A DNA stretch of 64,000 nucleotides, taken from Anarhynchus alexandrinus. Lineage: Eukaryota; Chordata; Aves; Charadriiformes; Charadriidae. The number at the start of each line of letters is the position of its first letter. Positions within the stretch are counted from its first letter, which is position 1. The notes beneath the pieces were generated by a model. It searched no databases and had not been told where the DNA came from. It was given only the letters and a program-made list of their open reading frames with translations. The position numbers were made by a program, and so were the translations under genes. This document shows, one piece after another, positions 25,401 to 35,715 of this stretch. Location: assembly GCA_008711295.1 (NCBI GenBank), contig VUYV01000017.1, positions 1,085,131 to 1,149,130 on the forward strand. The letters run 5' to 3'.

Positions 25401-28400
25401 AGTCCATTCTCAAGGTACCAGAATGCAGGTGACTGAAAAAGCCATCAATTAAGCTCCTACTCCTTTAGAAGCCAGGGCTAATCATTTTCATTTGTCTGCT
25501 TTTTGCTGATTAAAATAGCTTAGTCAGCTTACTGGTCATTTTCAAAGCATCATATTGTGAAAGTAGTCAATATTTTTAATAGCTGTGCATGGTAGCCAGT
25601 TTATATAAGTACATTTATTGATTTAAATAATGCTTTTTATCAATAAAGCATCAGTTATTTTGTTACCAAAGTGTGCCATTAGTAATTCTGCAACTACAGT
25701 GAAATAAATGGTCCTGGTAATTTACAGCATTTTGGTGACCAGGTCAAAGGAGCCACCTATGTCATGATTTTAACTTTTATGTTATGAATTGTCAACCTTT
25801 TAAACAGCTAATCAGCTGGGGCTGGTTTCTTATGCTAGCAGCTTGTTAACTTTTCTGACAGAGCGGAAGTAACCTAAATGGTTAAGTCAGGGTATGAGTG
25901 TGAGTTGCGTGTTTGGGTGCCTGCACCCAAGAGTTCACAGTCTCCTTTAGCTGACAGGACACTTACTGGTCTGCTGTTTTCCAAGAGGGAATGTTTCCAA
26001 AAGGCTTTAGTAATCATCCTGCAAATAAAATACGATAGCCATGCTGAACATATCTTCCAGCGTTGGTCTTGCCTTCTGCTTGATGATTTTTCCAGTTGTA
26101 TTTCATGTGAGCAGAGCAGGAATTCATCAGATGAGGTACTGGCCTTCTTCCCATTGTCAGCATGCTTTTATCTCACTTTTATCTCAAGCAGCATGCACCT
26201 GAACTTAACTCTTCAAATATTTCTGGAGGACAGTATTAGCTTCCCTGATTGTGACAGAGCTCTGTGTCTGGTGCCAACCTAGCAGGTTGTCACACAACAG
26301 ATGACAACCCAGCAAACTGACATTAGAGAAAATAATGCTCTGACATGCACCTACCTGCATGAAGACATCTAACAAAATATGACTGAAAGGTCGAATTCCA
26401 GATTCCCTTCATGAAATTCTGTTTTGTCTAACACCCCTACAAGTGTTTTGACATGCAATTCTCCCTGCAAGCTCATCAGCTTCCCAATGATCAACTTTGA
26501 TCCAAATAAACTCCTCTTTTGGACAGTCAGGGTTCATTAACTACACATTTCTCCTGAACTCAACCAAACAAATTAAAAAATGTGTTACACTATACTTCCT
26601 CCTGGAAACAGCAAGGTTAGCTGGGGATGGCATTGCCAGAAGAACAAGTCAGATGAGAGGGATGAAGTCTGGTGGTGGTCAAGGAGGTCAGCTGCGGAAG
26701 GATTGCAGATATGAGCTGGCTGTTGTGGGCTGTGGAAAGGGACATGCTGGTTGTAGCAGAGGAGAAAGAACTTGCAATAACTTCACTTCTCCACCTCTGA
26801 ACCATGTGGCCTTGTTTTCTCTTCTTCGTTCTTAGAAGGAGGCAGCAGTGGAAGGACATTTTTCTGTGCCTGTTGCCTGCCCTTTAGGCAGGGTTCAATG
26901 GGATTTTTCAGATCCATACCAGCTGCCATAGTCCCAGGAGTGACGACATTCACCATCAAGGCGTCCACAACTTATAGGGACCTTTGTCCAGAAAAGTGAG
27001 ACTCCTAAGTGGAAGTCTTGTGGGAGAAATGAAGAACCAAACTGACTGTCCTCAGGAGACCAGGCAATGTATCCTTGGCTCACAGTCAACTTTCAGTTGC
27101 ATAATCCAGAGCAAGCAACCCACAGGTCAGAGCAGGACCCCACTTCTCTGGGCCATTTTTCATGAAGCTACGTCACATTTTCTCTGCACGTGTAAGATTA
27201 TAAAACTGGTGAATCTGAAAAATCTTTACTAAGATAAAAATAGACAGTATTAGGCACAAAAAGATGTCCTTTTAGTCCTACCCTTTAATACCCAAATTCT
27301 CCTTAACTTTGCGAAGTTAATTATCCAAACTTAAACTTTGCAAATAGATGGGCAGAAACACTCTTTGTTGATCAGGATTTACCTTTGTAGTTTCTAAATG
27401 CTGCCTCCTCAAGGCTACAGCTGAAATGCTCCGCCAGAATCTTTACAGTGTTTCCATTTTTCAGATTTCTCCTCAAGACGAGCACGTTTTCATTATGTTC
27501 TAACAAGCAGTGGTAGAAAAAAATAAAAAGAGAACGCAAACTACCTGCTTTCCCAAAACACACAAGCATTTTAGGCAGGGACTAGAATGTTTGTATAGGA
27601 TTCATTAGGAAAAACCAAATCATATTTCCTTCACTTCACTCTACAGGAGTCCAACTGAACTTACAAAACAACTGGCATCAGCACAAAGACAGCGAGCAAG
27701 TTTTCATACTCTTGTCAAAGTGAATAATTTCCACAGCTTCTGATTCAGCTTGAAAAGAAAACCCCAACAACATTAAAACAGATTATTCCACAGTCTCCAG
27801 CCTGGCTGAGAAACCTGCAGTACGATCAGTGCTAAGGGCCCCCTCATAGCAGTCATTACCTACATGTTAATTCCTCCACATTTCCTTCTCCACATGTTCC
27901 TCTTTTCTCAGTTAAATAGTTACCAACAATANGGCCAAATGCAGGCACTGTTTTTTTCTGTGCTGACAATGCAACCCAGTTCTTCAAGTATTCATGAGAC
28001 ACTTGCAGTCGCAGCCAAAGGTGGTATTGCACAGTTACTTGCCAGCAACAACAGCCCTAATGTTCAGATGAACCTTGATCACTCTCATTACGCACACATT
28101 TTCTGGTTGCTGTGATCTGCAGGCAAACATCAAAAGGGCCGGTAGAATACCCTTTAGGGATTTTGGTGAAGCATTAAAAAGCAGAGCAGCAGAACATGAC
28201 TTTCATTTGTCTTGAAGTGCAGACTACCAGAGACTTCTTTCTTTCTCTTTCTCTTATGGGGTTGCTTGTGGTATCAAAGGTAACTTAAACTGCTTGGCCT
28301 GAGAAAGATGCAGAAGGTAAATTTCCACAGCCTTCACCAGAGCAGTAATGCAGCTGAGGACAAACACGAGGAAAAGGTGTTTGCCTCCTTTTAATTAGGA

Positions 28401-30362
28401 CAATATAGAGTTTATTCACTGCTCAGTGCCTAGCCTGGACTATCAGACAGGTGAATTTTATCCACTTTGATACATGTGCTTCTCTGCTCAGTGGATGTTG
28501 AGGAGACAAGAACAATGGACGAAACAATAGCCAGAGAGGACCCTTTCTCCCACAGAGGATAGAAATGATATAGGGAAAAAAAGCACTGACATCTATTTTT
28601 CTATCAGATCTTCAGCTACCTCAGAAACATTTTAAAGATCTTCTTAGCTCTTGGGTTTTCTAGACAACCTATAAAGGATAAGCATGTTGATTATGTCACT
28701 CCATGACAAAGGCTGGCAAAGTTACAGGAAACATAAAATCATGAGCAATCTGTAAGGATAATAACAAAATATCTCTATATTTAAAGATACCCCACTACCA
28801 CAACATTTGTAGACAAAGTGGCCAGGCCTTTCAGGCTGCTTATTTACCACTTTCCTTGAATATGTGTATAGCAGGAGGAAATCAAGCTGAAACAAAATTG
28901 GGAGCTGTTGTTCACAATGTTTGTGTATATCCTTTTTTTATATAAATCTCAGATTTTACAAATTAATTCTTCCTGCTTTCCTTGCCAATAGATTATTAAT
29001 AATAAGCAAAAAGTTATGAACAACAGTTAATAAGAATTATTTGATGAGCTATTTAAGAATGTCAAGTACACCAGTACTGTATTCAAAGCCAAGCTTATTT
29101 ATAGCAGAAAGTAATTTCAGTAATAATGTAAGGTTGGATCACATGTACACTGTTATGCTATCTTTTAACAATGAAATAGTAAGTTTTTAGCTTAAGAGAT
29201 CTGCTGGCATTTCTGTGGTTGTCTTTTCAGTGAAGAAAAGACTTCAACAAATGGTGCCACAGATCATGAGTCAGTCAGCTGGGTTTTTACTTTAGGAATT
29301 TTTTAAATTAATGGCCTAATCGTCATGGTGTTTTATTATAAGAGCATTAATCAGGAAAAACACATTTGCCATGAGTAGAGGATGTCATAGCACTTCTCCA
29401 GGATTTTCACTCTAATTCAGCTTTCATTACCTGAATCATTATGGTAAAGTGCATTTTCAGACACTGTGGTGCCATTACCAGAAGTACTACAGCACTTCCA
29501 AAGAAGATACTTTCAGAAGATACATCAGGAATGGAGGGACTTGGCAGCTGGTGAACCGTGTATTTATGCTTATGTCATCCATGGCACACATGGGACACAC
29601 TGTTGTAGGTAGAGCACCAAACTTGACTGTGAAAACAAGTACCTTTACCTCTGAGGGTGTGGCCTGATATAAAGTTAATTTTGTGATCAAATATTTTCTT
29701 TCATTTTACTTGCTTTCACTATGCTTTCTTCACCGACCTTTCTTTTCACCACAGCATTGTCTGAGGGTACAAAAATGAAGGATTCATGCAGAGTACACCT
29801 AAAAAAAGGGGACATGTAACTGGTCTGCTGCTTTGAGAGGTTATCTGCGTGATATTTTCCTGTTATCTGTGCCCTCCAGGTGAGGTGTCCAGCACAGTAA
29901 CTTACAGTGCAATGTGCTCTTACCTTTTTTTTTTGTTTGCCACTGAAGGATGATATTCTGTACCTCTCCTTCGCATTACTCATGCACACCCAGCGTAGCC
30001 AGATTCACAGGCCAACCAGCATCTGCTCAGAACAGGACCAACCAATCTGACCCATTTAAGGCATCTCTAGTTGCTCCATGAATACATTAAAAATAAAATT
30101 TCTGTAAAACACTTTAAAAAATGTTCCGGAATATCTTGGAAAGGCCAACAATTTCATACAGAATTTACTTTTAATTTAAAACTCCTGTATGTACTCATGC
30201 AATTTTTCAGTAACAGCAAAATTCTTTTTCTTCTAAAACACTGGCCAGTACTTTTTGTGAGTAACATAACCACTGCAAAGATAAATCAAATAAAATCTTT
30301 TTCCCAAAACAACACTATCATGTACTGCCCAGGGAAATTATTTATTTCTACATCCTTAAACA
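22463..30362. other. Long unique non-coding stretch
   Basis: About 7.9 kb with no recognised gene or transposon. It contains an 11-A run near 22525, a short AT run near 24935, and one ambiguous base at 27932. Frames of 130-136 codons (24341-24751, 25878-26282, 30071-30475) have no domains that I recognise. From 28.7 to 30.3 kb the sequence is especially AT-rich. Confidence 0.4.
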
Positions 30363-31932
30363 TCTATCCCCAAAACAGAGCAGCCAGGGATCAGGTTAGG
30401 AATGCTAAAGCCCTGACAGAATTAAATCTGTCCAGGGATGTCACGGGCAACAAAGCTTTTATGGTATGTTGGTGATAAAAGGAAGACTAGGGAAAATGTG
30501 GGCCCTTTCCACAAGGAAACGGGAGACCTGGTCACCTAGGATATGGAGAAGACTAAGGTACTCAATGACTTTTTTGCCTTGGTCTTCACCAGCAAGTGCT
30601 CTCGCCACACTGCCTAAGTCACGGAAGGCAAAGGCAGGGACTGGGAGAATGAAGAACAGCCCAATGTAGTAGAAAATCAGGTTCAAGACCATCTGAGGAA
30701 CCTAAAGGTGTACAAATCCATGGGACCTGATGAGATGCATCCGCAGGTCCTGATGGAGCTGGAGGATGAAGTTGCCAAGCTACTATCCATCATATCTGAG
30801 AAGTCATGCAGTTTGGTGAAGTTCCTGCTGACTGGAGAAGCGGAAACATAACCCCCGTTTTTAGAAAGGAAATAAAGACCCGGGGAACTACAGGCTGGTC
30901 AGTCTCACCTCTGTGCCTGGCAAGATCATGGAGCAGATCCTCCTGGAAACTCTAAGATCGNTTGGTGACAGCCAACATGGCCTCTCTAGGGGCAAATCAT
31001 GCCTGACAAATTTGGTGTCCTTCTGCGATGGGGTTACAGCATTGGTGGATAAGGGAAGAGCAACTGACATCATCGACCTGGACTTGTGCAAAGCATTTGA
31101 CACTGTCCTGCATGACACATTCTTGTCTCTAAATTGGAGAGACGTGGATTTGACGGGTGGGCCTCTCGGTGGACATGGAATTGGCTGGATGGTCGCACTC
31201 TAAGTGTTGCAGTCAACGGCTCAATGTCCAAAGGGAGACCAGTGACCAGTGGTATTCCTCAGGGCTCAGTACTGGGACTGGTGCAGTTTAACATCTTTGT
31301 CGGCGACATAGACAGTGGGATTGAGTGCACCCTCAGCAAGTTTGCTGACACCACCAAGCTGTGTGGTGTGGTCGACACGCTGGAGGGAAGGGATGTTATC
31401 CAGAAGGACCCGGACAGACTTGAGAAGCGGGCCTGTGTGAACCTCATGAAGTTCAGCAAGGCCAAGTGCAAGGTCTAACATCTGGGTCGGGGCAATCCCA
31501 AGCACAAATACAGGCTTGGGATTGCCCTGAGAAGATTACCCTCGGAGACTGGATTGAGAGCAGCCCTGAGGAGAAGGACATGGGGGTGCTGATTGATGAG
31601 AAGCTCAACATGAGCTGGCAATGTGTGCAGCCCAGAAAGCCAACCACATCCTGGGATGCATCAAAAGAATTGTGGCCAGCACACTGAGGTAGGTTATTCT
31701 CTACTCCACTCTGGTGAGACCCCACCTGGAATATTGCATCCAGTTCTGGACCCCCCAACATAAGAAGGACATGGACCTGTTGGAGCAAGTCCAGAGGAGG
31801 GCCACAAAGATGATCAGAGGGCTGGAGCACCTATTCAATGAAGACAGGCTGAGAGAGTTGGGGTTATTCATCCTGGAGAAGAGAAGGCTTCTGGGAGCAC
31901 TCATAGTAGCTTTCCACCTTTCCAGTACTTAA
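30363..31932 (+). pseudogene. CR1 ORF2 reverse-transcriptase remnant
   Basis: The frame encodes part of the CR1 reverse transcriptase but is broken by several frameshifts and stops. One open piece covers 30913-31203, a second in another frame covers 31134-31478, and a third covers 31714-31932. The lost base after CAAGGTCTAACATC (about 31475) creates a stop where intact copies continue. The catalytic box, FADD in active CR1-clade enzymes, reads FADT here (KFADTTKL), so the second metal-binding aspartate is gone. It cannot make an active enzyme. Family knowledge: in LINE reverse transcriptases both aspartates are needed for catalysis. Confidence 0.9.
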
Positions 31933-32266
31933 AGTAGGCGTACGGGAAACATGGAGAGGGACTCTTTATCAGGGACTGTAGTGATAGGACATGGGTTAAT
32001 GGTTTCAAACTGAAAGAGGGTAGATTTAGATTAGATATTAGGAAGAAATTCTTTACTGCGAGGGTGGTGAAGCACTGGAACAGGTTGCCCAGGGAAGCTG
32101 TGGATGCCCCATCCCTGAAAGTGCTCAAGGCCGGGTCGGCTGGGGCTTTGAGCAACCTGGTCCGTGGAAGGTGTCCCTGCCCATGGCAGTGGGGGTTGGA
32201 ACTAGATGATCTTTAAGGTCCTTTCCAACCTAAACCATTCCATGATTCTGTAATTCTATGATTCTA
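30363..32266 (+). mobile_element. CR1 LINE, longest copy in the window, 5'-truncated, plus strand
   Basis: This copy of about 1.9 kb covers the middle and end of ORF2 plus the 3' UTR. In order it shows CR1 sequence upstream of the reverse transcriptase (GGTGATAAAAGGAAGACTAG, CTCAATGACTTTTTTGCCTT), the RT core with a DLCKAFDTV motif (about 31078-31105) and GIPQGSVLG (31252-31278), the catalytic box, the C-terminal region with [18 protein letters not shown], and the 3' UTR ending ATTCTATGATTCTA. The endonuclease half is absent. A small deletion lies beside the ambiguous base at 30961. It shares diagnostic 3' UTR wording (GACATGGGTTAATGG) with the minus-strand copy at 58.3 kb. Confidence 0.95.
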
Positions 32267-32448
32267 AAATGGCAGCAGTCCAGCAAGGAGAGTTTTTCAT
32301 TGATCTTCCTGCATAATTACATCTGTGTGAGAATTATCATGTGCTCTAATTAGGCACCTGTTCTCTCTCCACTCACAAAGAAAAAAATTTCAAATGGAGT
32401 AAAAAAATCAAATGATTAAAGCACTATCCTTCTCACTTCCACCCCCAA
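32267..32448. other. AT-rich spacer
   Basis: Short non-repeat sequence between the CR1 tail and a C homopolymer. Nothing recognised. Confidence 0.5.
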
Positions 32449-32467
32449 CCCCCCCCCCCCCCCCCCN
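32449..32467 (+). repeat. Poly-C run ending in an ambiguous base
   Basis: Eighteen C followed by N. The ambiguous base at the end of a homopolymer suggests that the true length is uncertain. Confidence 0.95.
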
Positions 32468-34101
32468 TTAAAGGAAAATTGGCTTGAGTGTTCAGACGCG
32501 CATCCAGGACTCCAGTCAGGTTTTATATAATAAAATAACAAGGCTAAATTATGTTCTCAGTTAAATAGTGTAAATACAGAACTGTAATAAGTCCATTAGC
32601 AGGTCTGATGTTCACCAGTTTCAGTACTGGGATCTTCTCTTTGGTCCTTTTACATTCATAGATCTGTGGAAGTAATGCTATTCCTTCCTTTCCCAAAATA
32701 CCTCAATTCAAATTTGCAAGGGGAAAAGGACTTTTCAGAAGCTGGCATTCATGAGCAACACTGAATGCTGCAAGTGGTCAAGGTGTAGAATTGCTAAGTG
32801 ATGGGCCACAGCTCTTGTGCATAAGGCAACATATTTTCCCCATTTTACAAACAGTTAACCCCCACTGATGGAATTCATGGTTGCAGGTAGTTATTGGGTT
32901 GAATAATTTCATGTGATGTGTGGAAAGGCTTGTGGTGCTGGGTCGACATAGGATTTGTGTGGCTAAAGCCCCGAAGCCTGCAGGCTGAATACCTATCCCC
33001 TTGTTGTGCTTCTGAGAGCTGACTACCTTGCAAGGGAAGGCAAAAAAAATCAAAATTAGAATTACAGGCTAAATTTTGGCCATTTATCTTATGTGTGGGG
33101 CTGTATATTGTTGTATTATATAAATAAGGCTTAGGAAAGCAGGGAGGTGGGTTATATTCCCTTTTTTCCAGCATGCGCTCCTGACAAACACATACACCTG
33201 ATGTTTCTGGAGCCACACACGTCTGTTCCCTGACAAGCACGGAGGTACCACCCTGACGCTAGGCAAGGACAGGCTGCCAACCCAAACATCTGCTGAGCCG
33301 CTGCCTCTCCTTGTTTGCTCCTCAGTCGCTGCGTGCATGGAGGGGCAAGCCCAAGGGACTGCTTCTCCTCTCCTCCCCATTCCTCCCGACGGCTGATGCA
33401 AGAGCGTTATGAAATGCACTCCCCAGCCCTCTTGCTCAGACACATCACCTGCGCCAGGATTTGGCCCTCGGGCAGGTAAACCTACCTGAGGGATTATTCC
33501 CTGGCACGTTTTCTTGGCAGCAGGGGAAGGCTGACAGCCCCAGCAGGAGCCTGTTGCCTCTGCTTTGGCAGCGGGCACACTTCCAGCTCTTGACACAGCC
33601 CAAGGTCTCATTCCTTTCCCTGCGACCACTGCTGACATGCAGTGTTATCCAAGGGGTGGAGGGGAGAGAAGCAAATAAAAGAAAGAAAGTGATTCCTAAA
33701 ACCTGGGTGAGCTGCAGAGCACCTCCAGGAGGAGCTTGCTCGTTATTTTCCATTTCTCCTGGCTCCTTCCACCATCCCCCAGTGGGGGCAAGCCCAGGCC
33801 TGTTGTTTAAATATATTTTGTCAGAATGTAACACTAGCTTTCTAACACCTGTTTGCATTTTCATAGTGACTAACATAGGAAGGAAATGTTATTCTAAATC
33901 AGCACACACATGGTCCTATCTCAGGTTGCATCCTTCCTGGGGGTAGGGAAGCACTCAGATGTTTTTCATCTGCTTTCTTTTGCACAGTGTGGGCTACCCC
34001 ACCTTTCCCATCTATTACTGTCACCATCCCTTTTGGGGCCATAAGGGAAAGGACGTCCCAAGGACCTCATAACTAATATTTCCATGTCAGAAGATGGAAG
34101 A
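32468..34101. other. Unique sequence, GC-richer at 33.2-33.8 kb
   Basis: No gene is recognised. The GC-richer patch produces the longest non-repeat frames of the window (184 codons minus strand at 33084-33638; 161 codons plus strand at 33461-33946; 143 codons minus strand). They overlap each other on both strands and carry no domain, which is what high GC content gives by chance. A short imperfect inverted repeat (CCCTCGGGCAGGTA...TACCTGAGGG) lies near 33466-33493. Confidence 0.4.
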
Positions 34102-34374
34102 TATTATTATTGGTATCAGAGCTACCATAGCAGCCCTTTAAACAAGACTGGTGTTTCATTATCTGTGACTGCGTTCAATAATACCATAAGAGACTTATTC
34201 TGCTATGAGGAACTTGTAGTCTAGACAGACCTGAACATGTAAATGCGATTTGGGAAACTGAGGAACCAAGTGGCACTTTCATGTGTCCCTAGTCCTACAG
34301 AAAAAAGCAGATATGCAATTCTGCCAGCCATAAAATAGGTCCTTTGAGGACTAATTCTGAGCTCAGGAGATGCT
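34102..34374 (+). mobile_element. MIR-like (CORE-SINE-related) fossil, plus strand
   Basis: A diverged copy keeping the order of an amniote MIR-related SINE. It has ATTATTATTGGTATCAGAGC, then an AAGAGACTTATTCTG block followed by AACTTGTAGTCTAGACAGAC (family: AGAGCTTACAATCTA), then GGGAAACTGAGGAACCAAG, the most conserved MIR word (GGGAAACTGAGGCACAG), and finally AGGTCCTTTGAGGA. The family assignment is from memory. If correct, the insertion predates the split of birds from other reptiles. Confidence 0.6.
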
Positions 34375-34499
34375 AGTATGTGGTAGATAGAGGCAAAAAC
34401 ATACATAAACATGTTATTGAACCAGCATCAACTCCTGGTCACTATTCAATTGTAGTACAGGTGCAAAATTAGTCCTGGACTGTAGAGCGTACCCAGGTG

Positions 34500-34695
34500 A
34501 AAGGCTGGAACAGATGAAAGGCTGGGTGAGGCATCAGGCTTCACCCCCGGCTGAGGCTGGGGAGGGGGCAGCATGGGTTCCCCCACCACCCCTGAAGTCG
34601 GTGGCACCTGGGATTGGTGCATTGCTGGGGTGAGGAGCCAAGACAGCAGGCTGCCAGTGCAGCAGCACCTCCCTCCCAGTTCAGACTGGGCAGCG
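34500..34695. other. GC-rich sequence upstream of a tandem duplication
   Basis: Locally GC-rich with a repeated GAAAGGCTGG word near 34500-34525. No gene is recognised. Confidence 0.4.
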
Positions 34696-34850
34696 CAGGG
34701 TGCAGGTTGCTCTCTGCCGTCTCACCCGCTGCAGCCAGCAGGCAAAGGGGTTGTTNACAGGGTGCAGGTTGCTCTCTGCCATCTCAGCTTGCCTGCTGGG
34801 ATGGCTGCAGGCGGCTGAAGCCGCTGCAGCCAGCAGGCAAAGGGGTTGTT
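34696..34850 (+). repeat. GC-rich imperfect tandem duplication with hairpin
   Basis: Unit 1 (34696-34755) and unit 2 (34758-34850) both begin with CAGGGTGCAGGTTGCTCTCT and both end with GCAGCCAGCAGGCAAAGGGG followed by TTGTT. Unit 2 carries about 33 extra bases. Those bases pair with the end of the unit: a left arm at 34789-34815 and a right arm at 34820-34840 form a stem of about 21 pairs with a small bulge and a TGAA loop. One ambiguous base (34756) sits exactly between the units, so an assembly join or collapse is possible. Confidence 0.8.
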
Positions 34851-35119
34851 GGGTTTCTCTCGGAATAAAAGGACAAGCACATCCTGTTACTCACACACAG
34901 AGCAAGCAGTGATATCACCTGAAACAAGCTGCAAGCCTCATCAGTCATGTATATCTGGGTTTCTTTCCCCCCCCAGCACACATCCTCGATGAGAAGGGCA
35001 ATAATCCTTCTCCAAAGCAAACCCCTGCCTCTTCGTATTAAGGCTAGAGGTGAAGACAGGGTGAACCACTTTGGGTGGAATGGGCTCCGACCTGAATCTC
35101 TGCCTGAAATGGAGATTGG
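34851..35119. other. Spacer upstream of the solo LTR
   Basis: Contains GGAATAAAAGG at about 34861 and a short poly-C run near 34970. No gene is recognised. Confidence 0.4.
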
Positions 35120-35124
35120 CTTGC
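35120..35124. repeat. Target-site duplication CTTGC (left)
   Basis: Five bases directly before the LTR terminus, identical to those directly after it (35711-35715). Confidence 0.85.
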
Positions 35125-35710
35125 TGTCATGGTTTAACCCCAGCTAGCAGCTAGAATCATGCAGCTGCTCACTCACTCCCCCCAGCTGTGATGCAGGAGA
35201 GAATTGGAAGAGTAAGAGTCAGAAAAAACTCGTGGGTTGAGATAAAGACAGTTTAATGGGTGGAGGAAAAGCCGTGCACACAAGCAAAGCAAAACAAGGA
35301 ATTAATTCACTGCTTCCCATTGGCAGTCAGGTGTTCAGCCATCCCAAGGAAAGTAGGGCTCCATCATTCATAATGGTTACTTGGGAAGACAAAACACCAT
35401 CACTCTGAACACCCCTCTCTTCCTTCTTCTTTCCCCAGACTTATGCACTGAGTATGACATCATATGGTATGGGATATTCTTCTGGTCAGTTGGGGTCAGC
35501 TGTCCTGGCTGTGTCTCCTTCCCGCTTTTTGTGCACCCCCAGTCTGTTCGCTGGCGGGGCGGTGTGAGGAACAGAAAAGGCCTTGAGAGCTTAGCAACAA
35601 CCAAAACCACCACTGTGCTATCAACACTACTTCTCATCGCAAATCCAAAACACATCACTACATCAGCAGCTAGCAAAAAAGTTAACTCCATCCCAGCTGA
35701 AACCAGGACA
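35125..35710 (-). mobile_element. Solo LTR of an ERVL-type endogenous retrovirus, minus strand
   Basis: A 586-base element with TGTC...GACA inverted ends (TGTCATGGTTTAACCCCAGC on the + strand, AGCTGAAACCAGGACA at the other end), flanked by a perfect 5-bp duplication, CTTGC. Reading on the minus strand gives the sense order known from a common neoavian LTR group (TguLTR5-like, recalled): the GGTTTCAGCTGGGATGGAGTT start, CACAGCCAGGACAGCTGACC, a decayed TATA region (TGCATAAG), an ATTAAA polyadenylation signal, and CTCAACCCACGAGTTTT. No internal viral genes or second LTR are present, so this is the usual product of LTR-LTR recombination. The frames inside it are not genes. Confidence 0.92.
35252..35257 (-). 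terminator. LTR polyadenylation signal (ATTAAA)
   Basis: TTTAAT on the + strand reads ATTAAA on the minus strand, in the position where this LTR group places its polyadenylation signal, shortly before the CTGTCTTTATCTCAACCCA block. Predicted from position and sequence only. Confidence 0.5.
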
Positions 35711-35715
35711 CTTGC
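35711..35715. repeat. Target-site duplication CTTGC (right)
   Basis: Matches 35120-35124 exactly. Five-base duplications are typical of ERVL integration. Confidence 0.85.

Noticed and set aside
33084..33946. Overlapping frames of 184, 161 and 143 codons on both strands.
   Set aside because: They overlap each other on opposite strands in a GC-rich patch and have no domain, as expected when stop codons are rare by composition.
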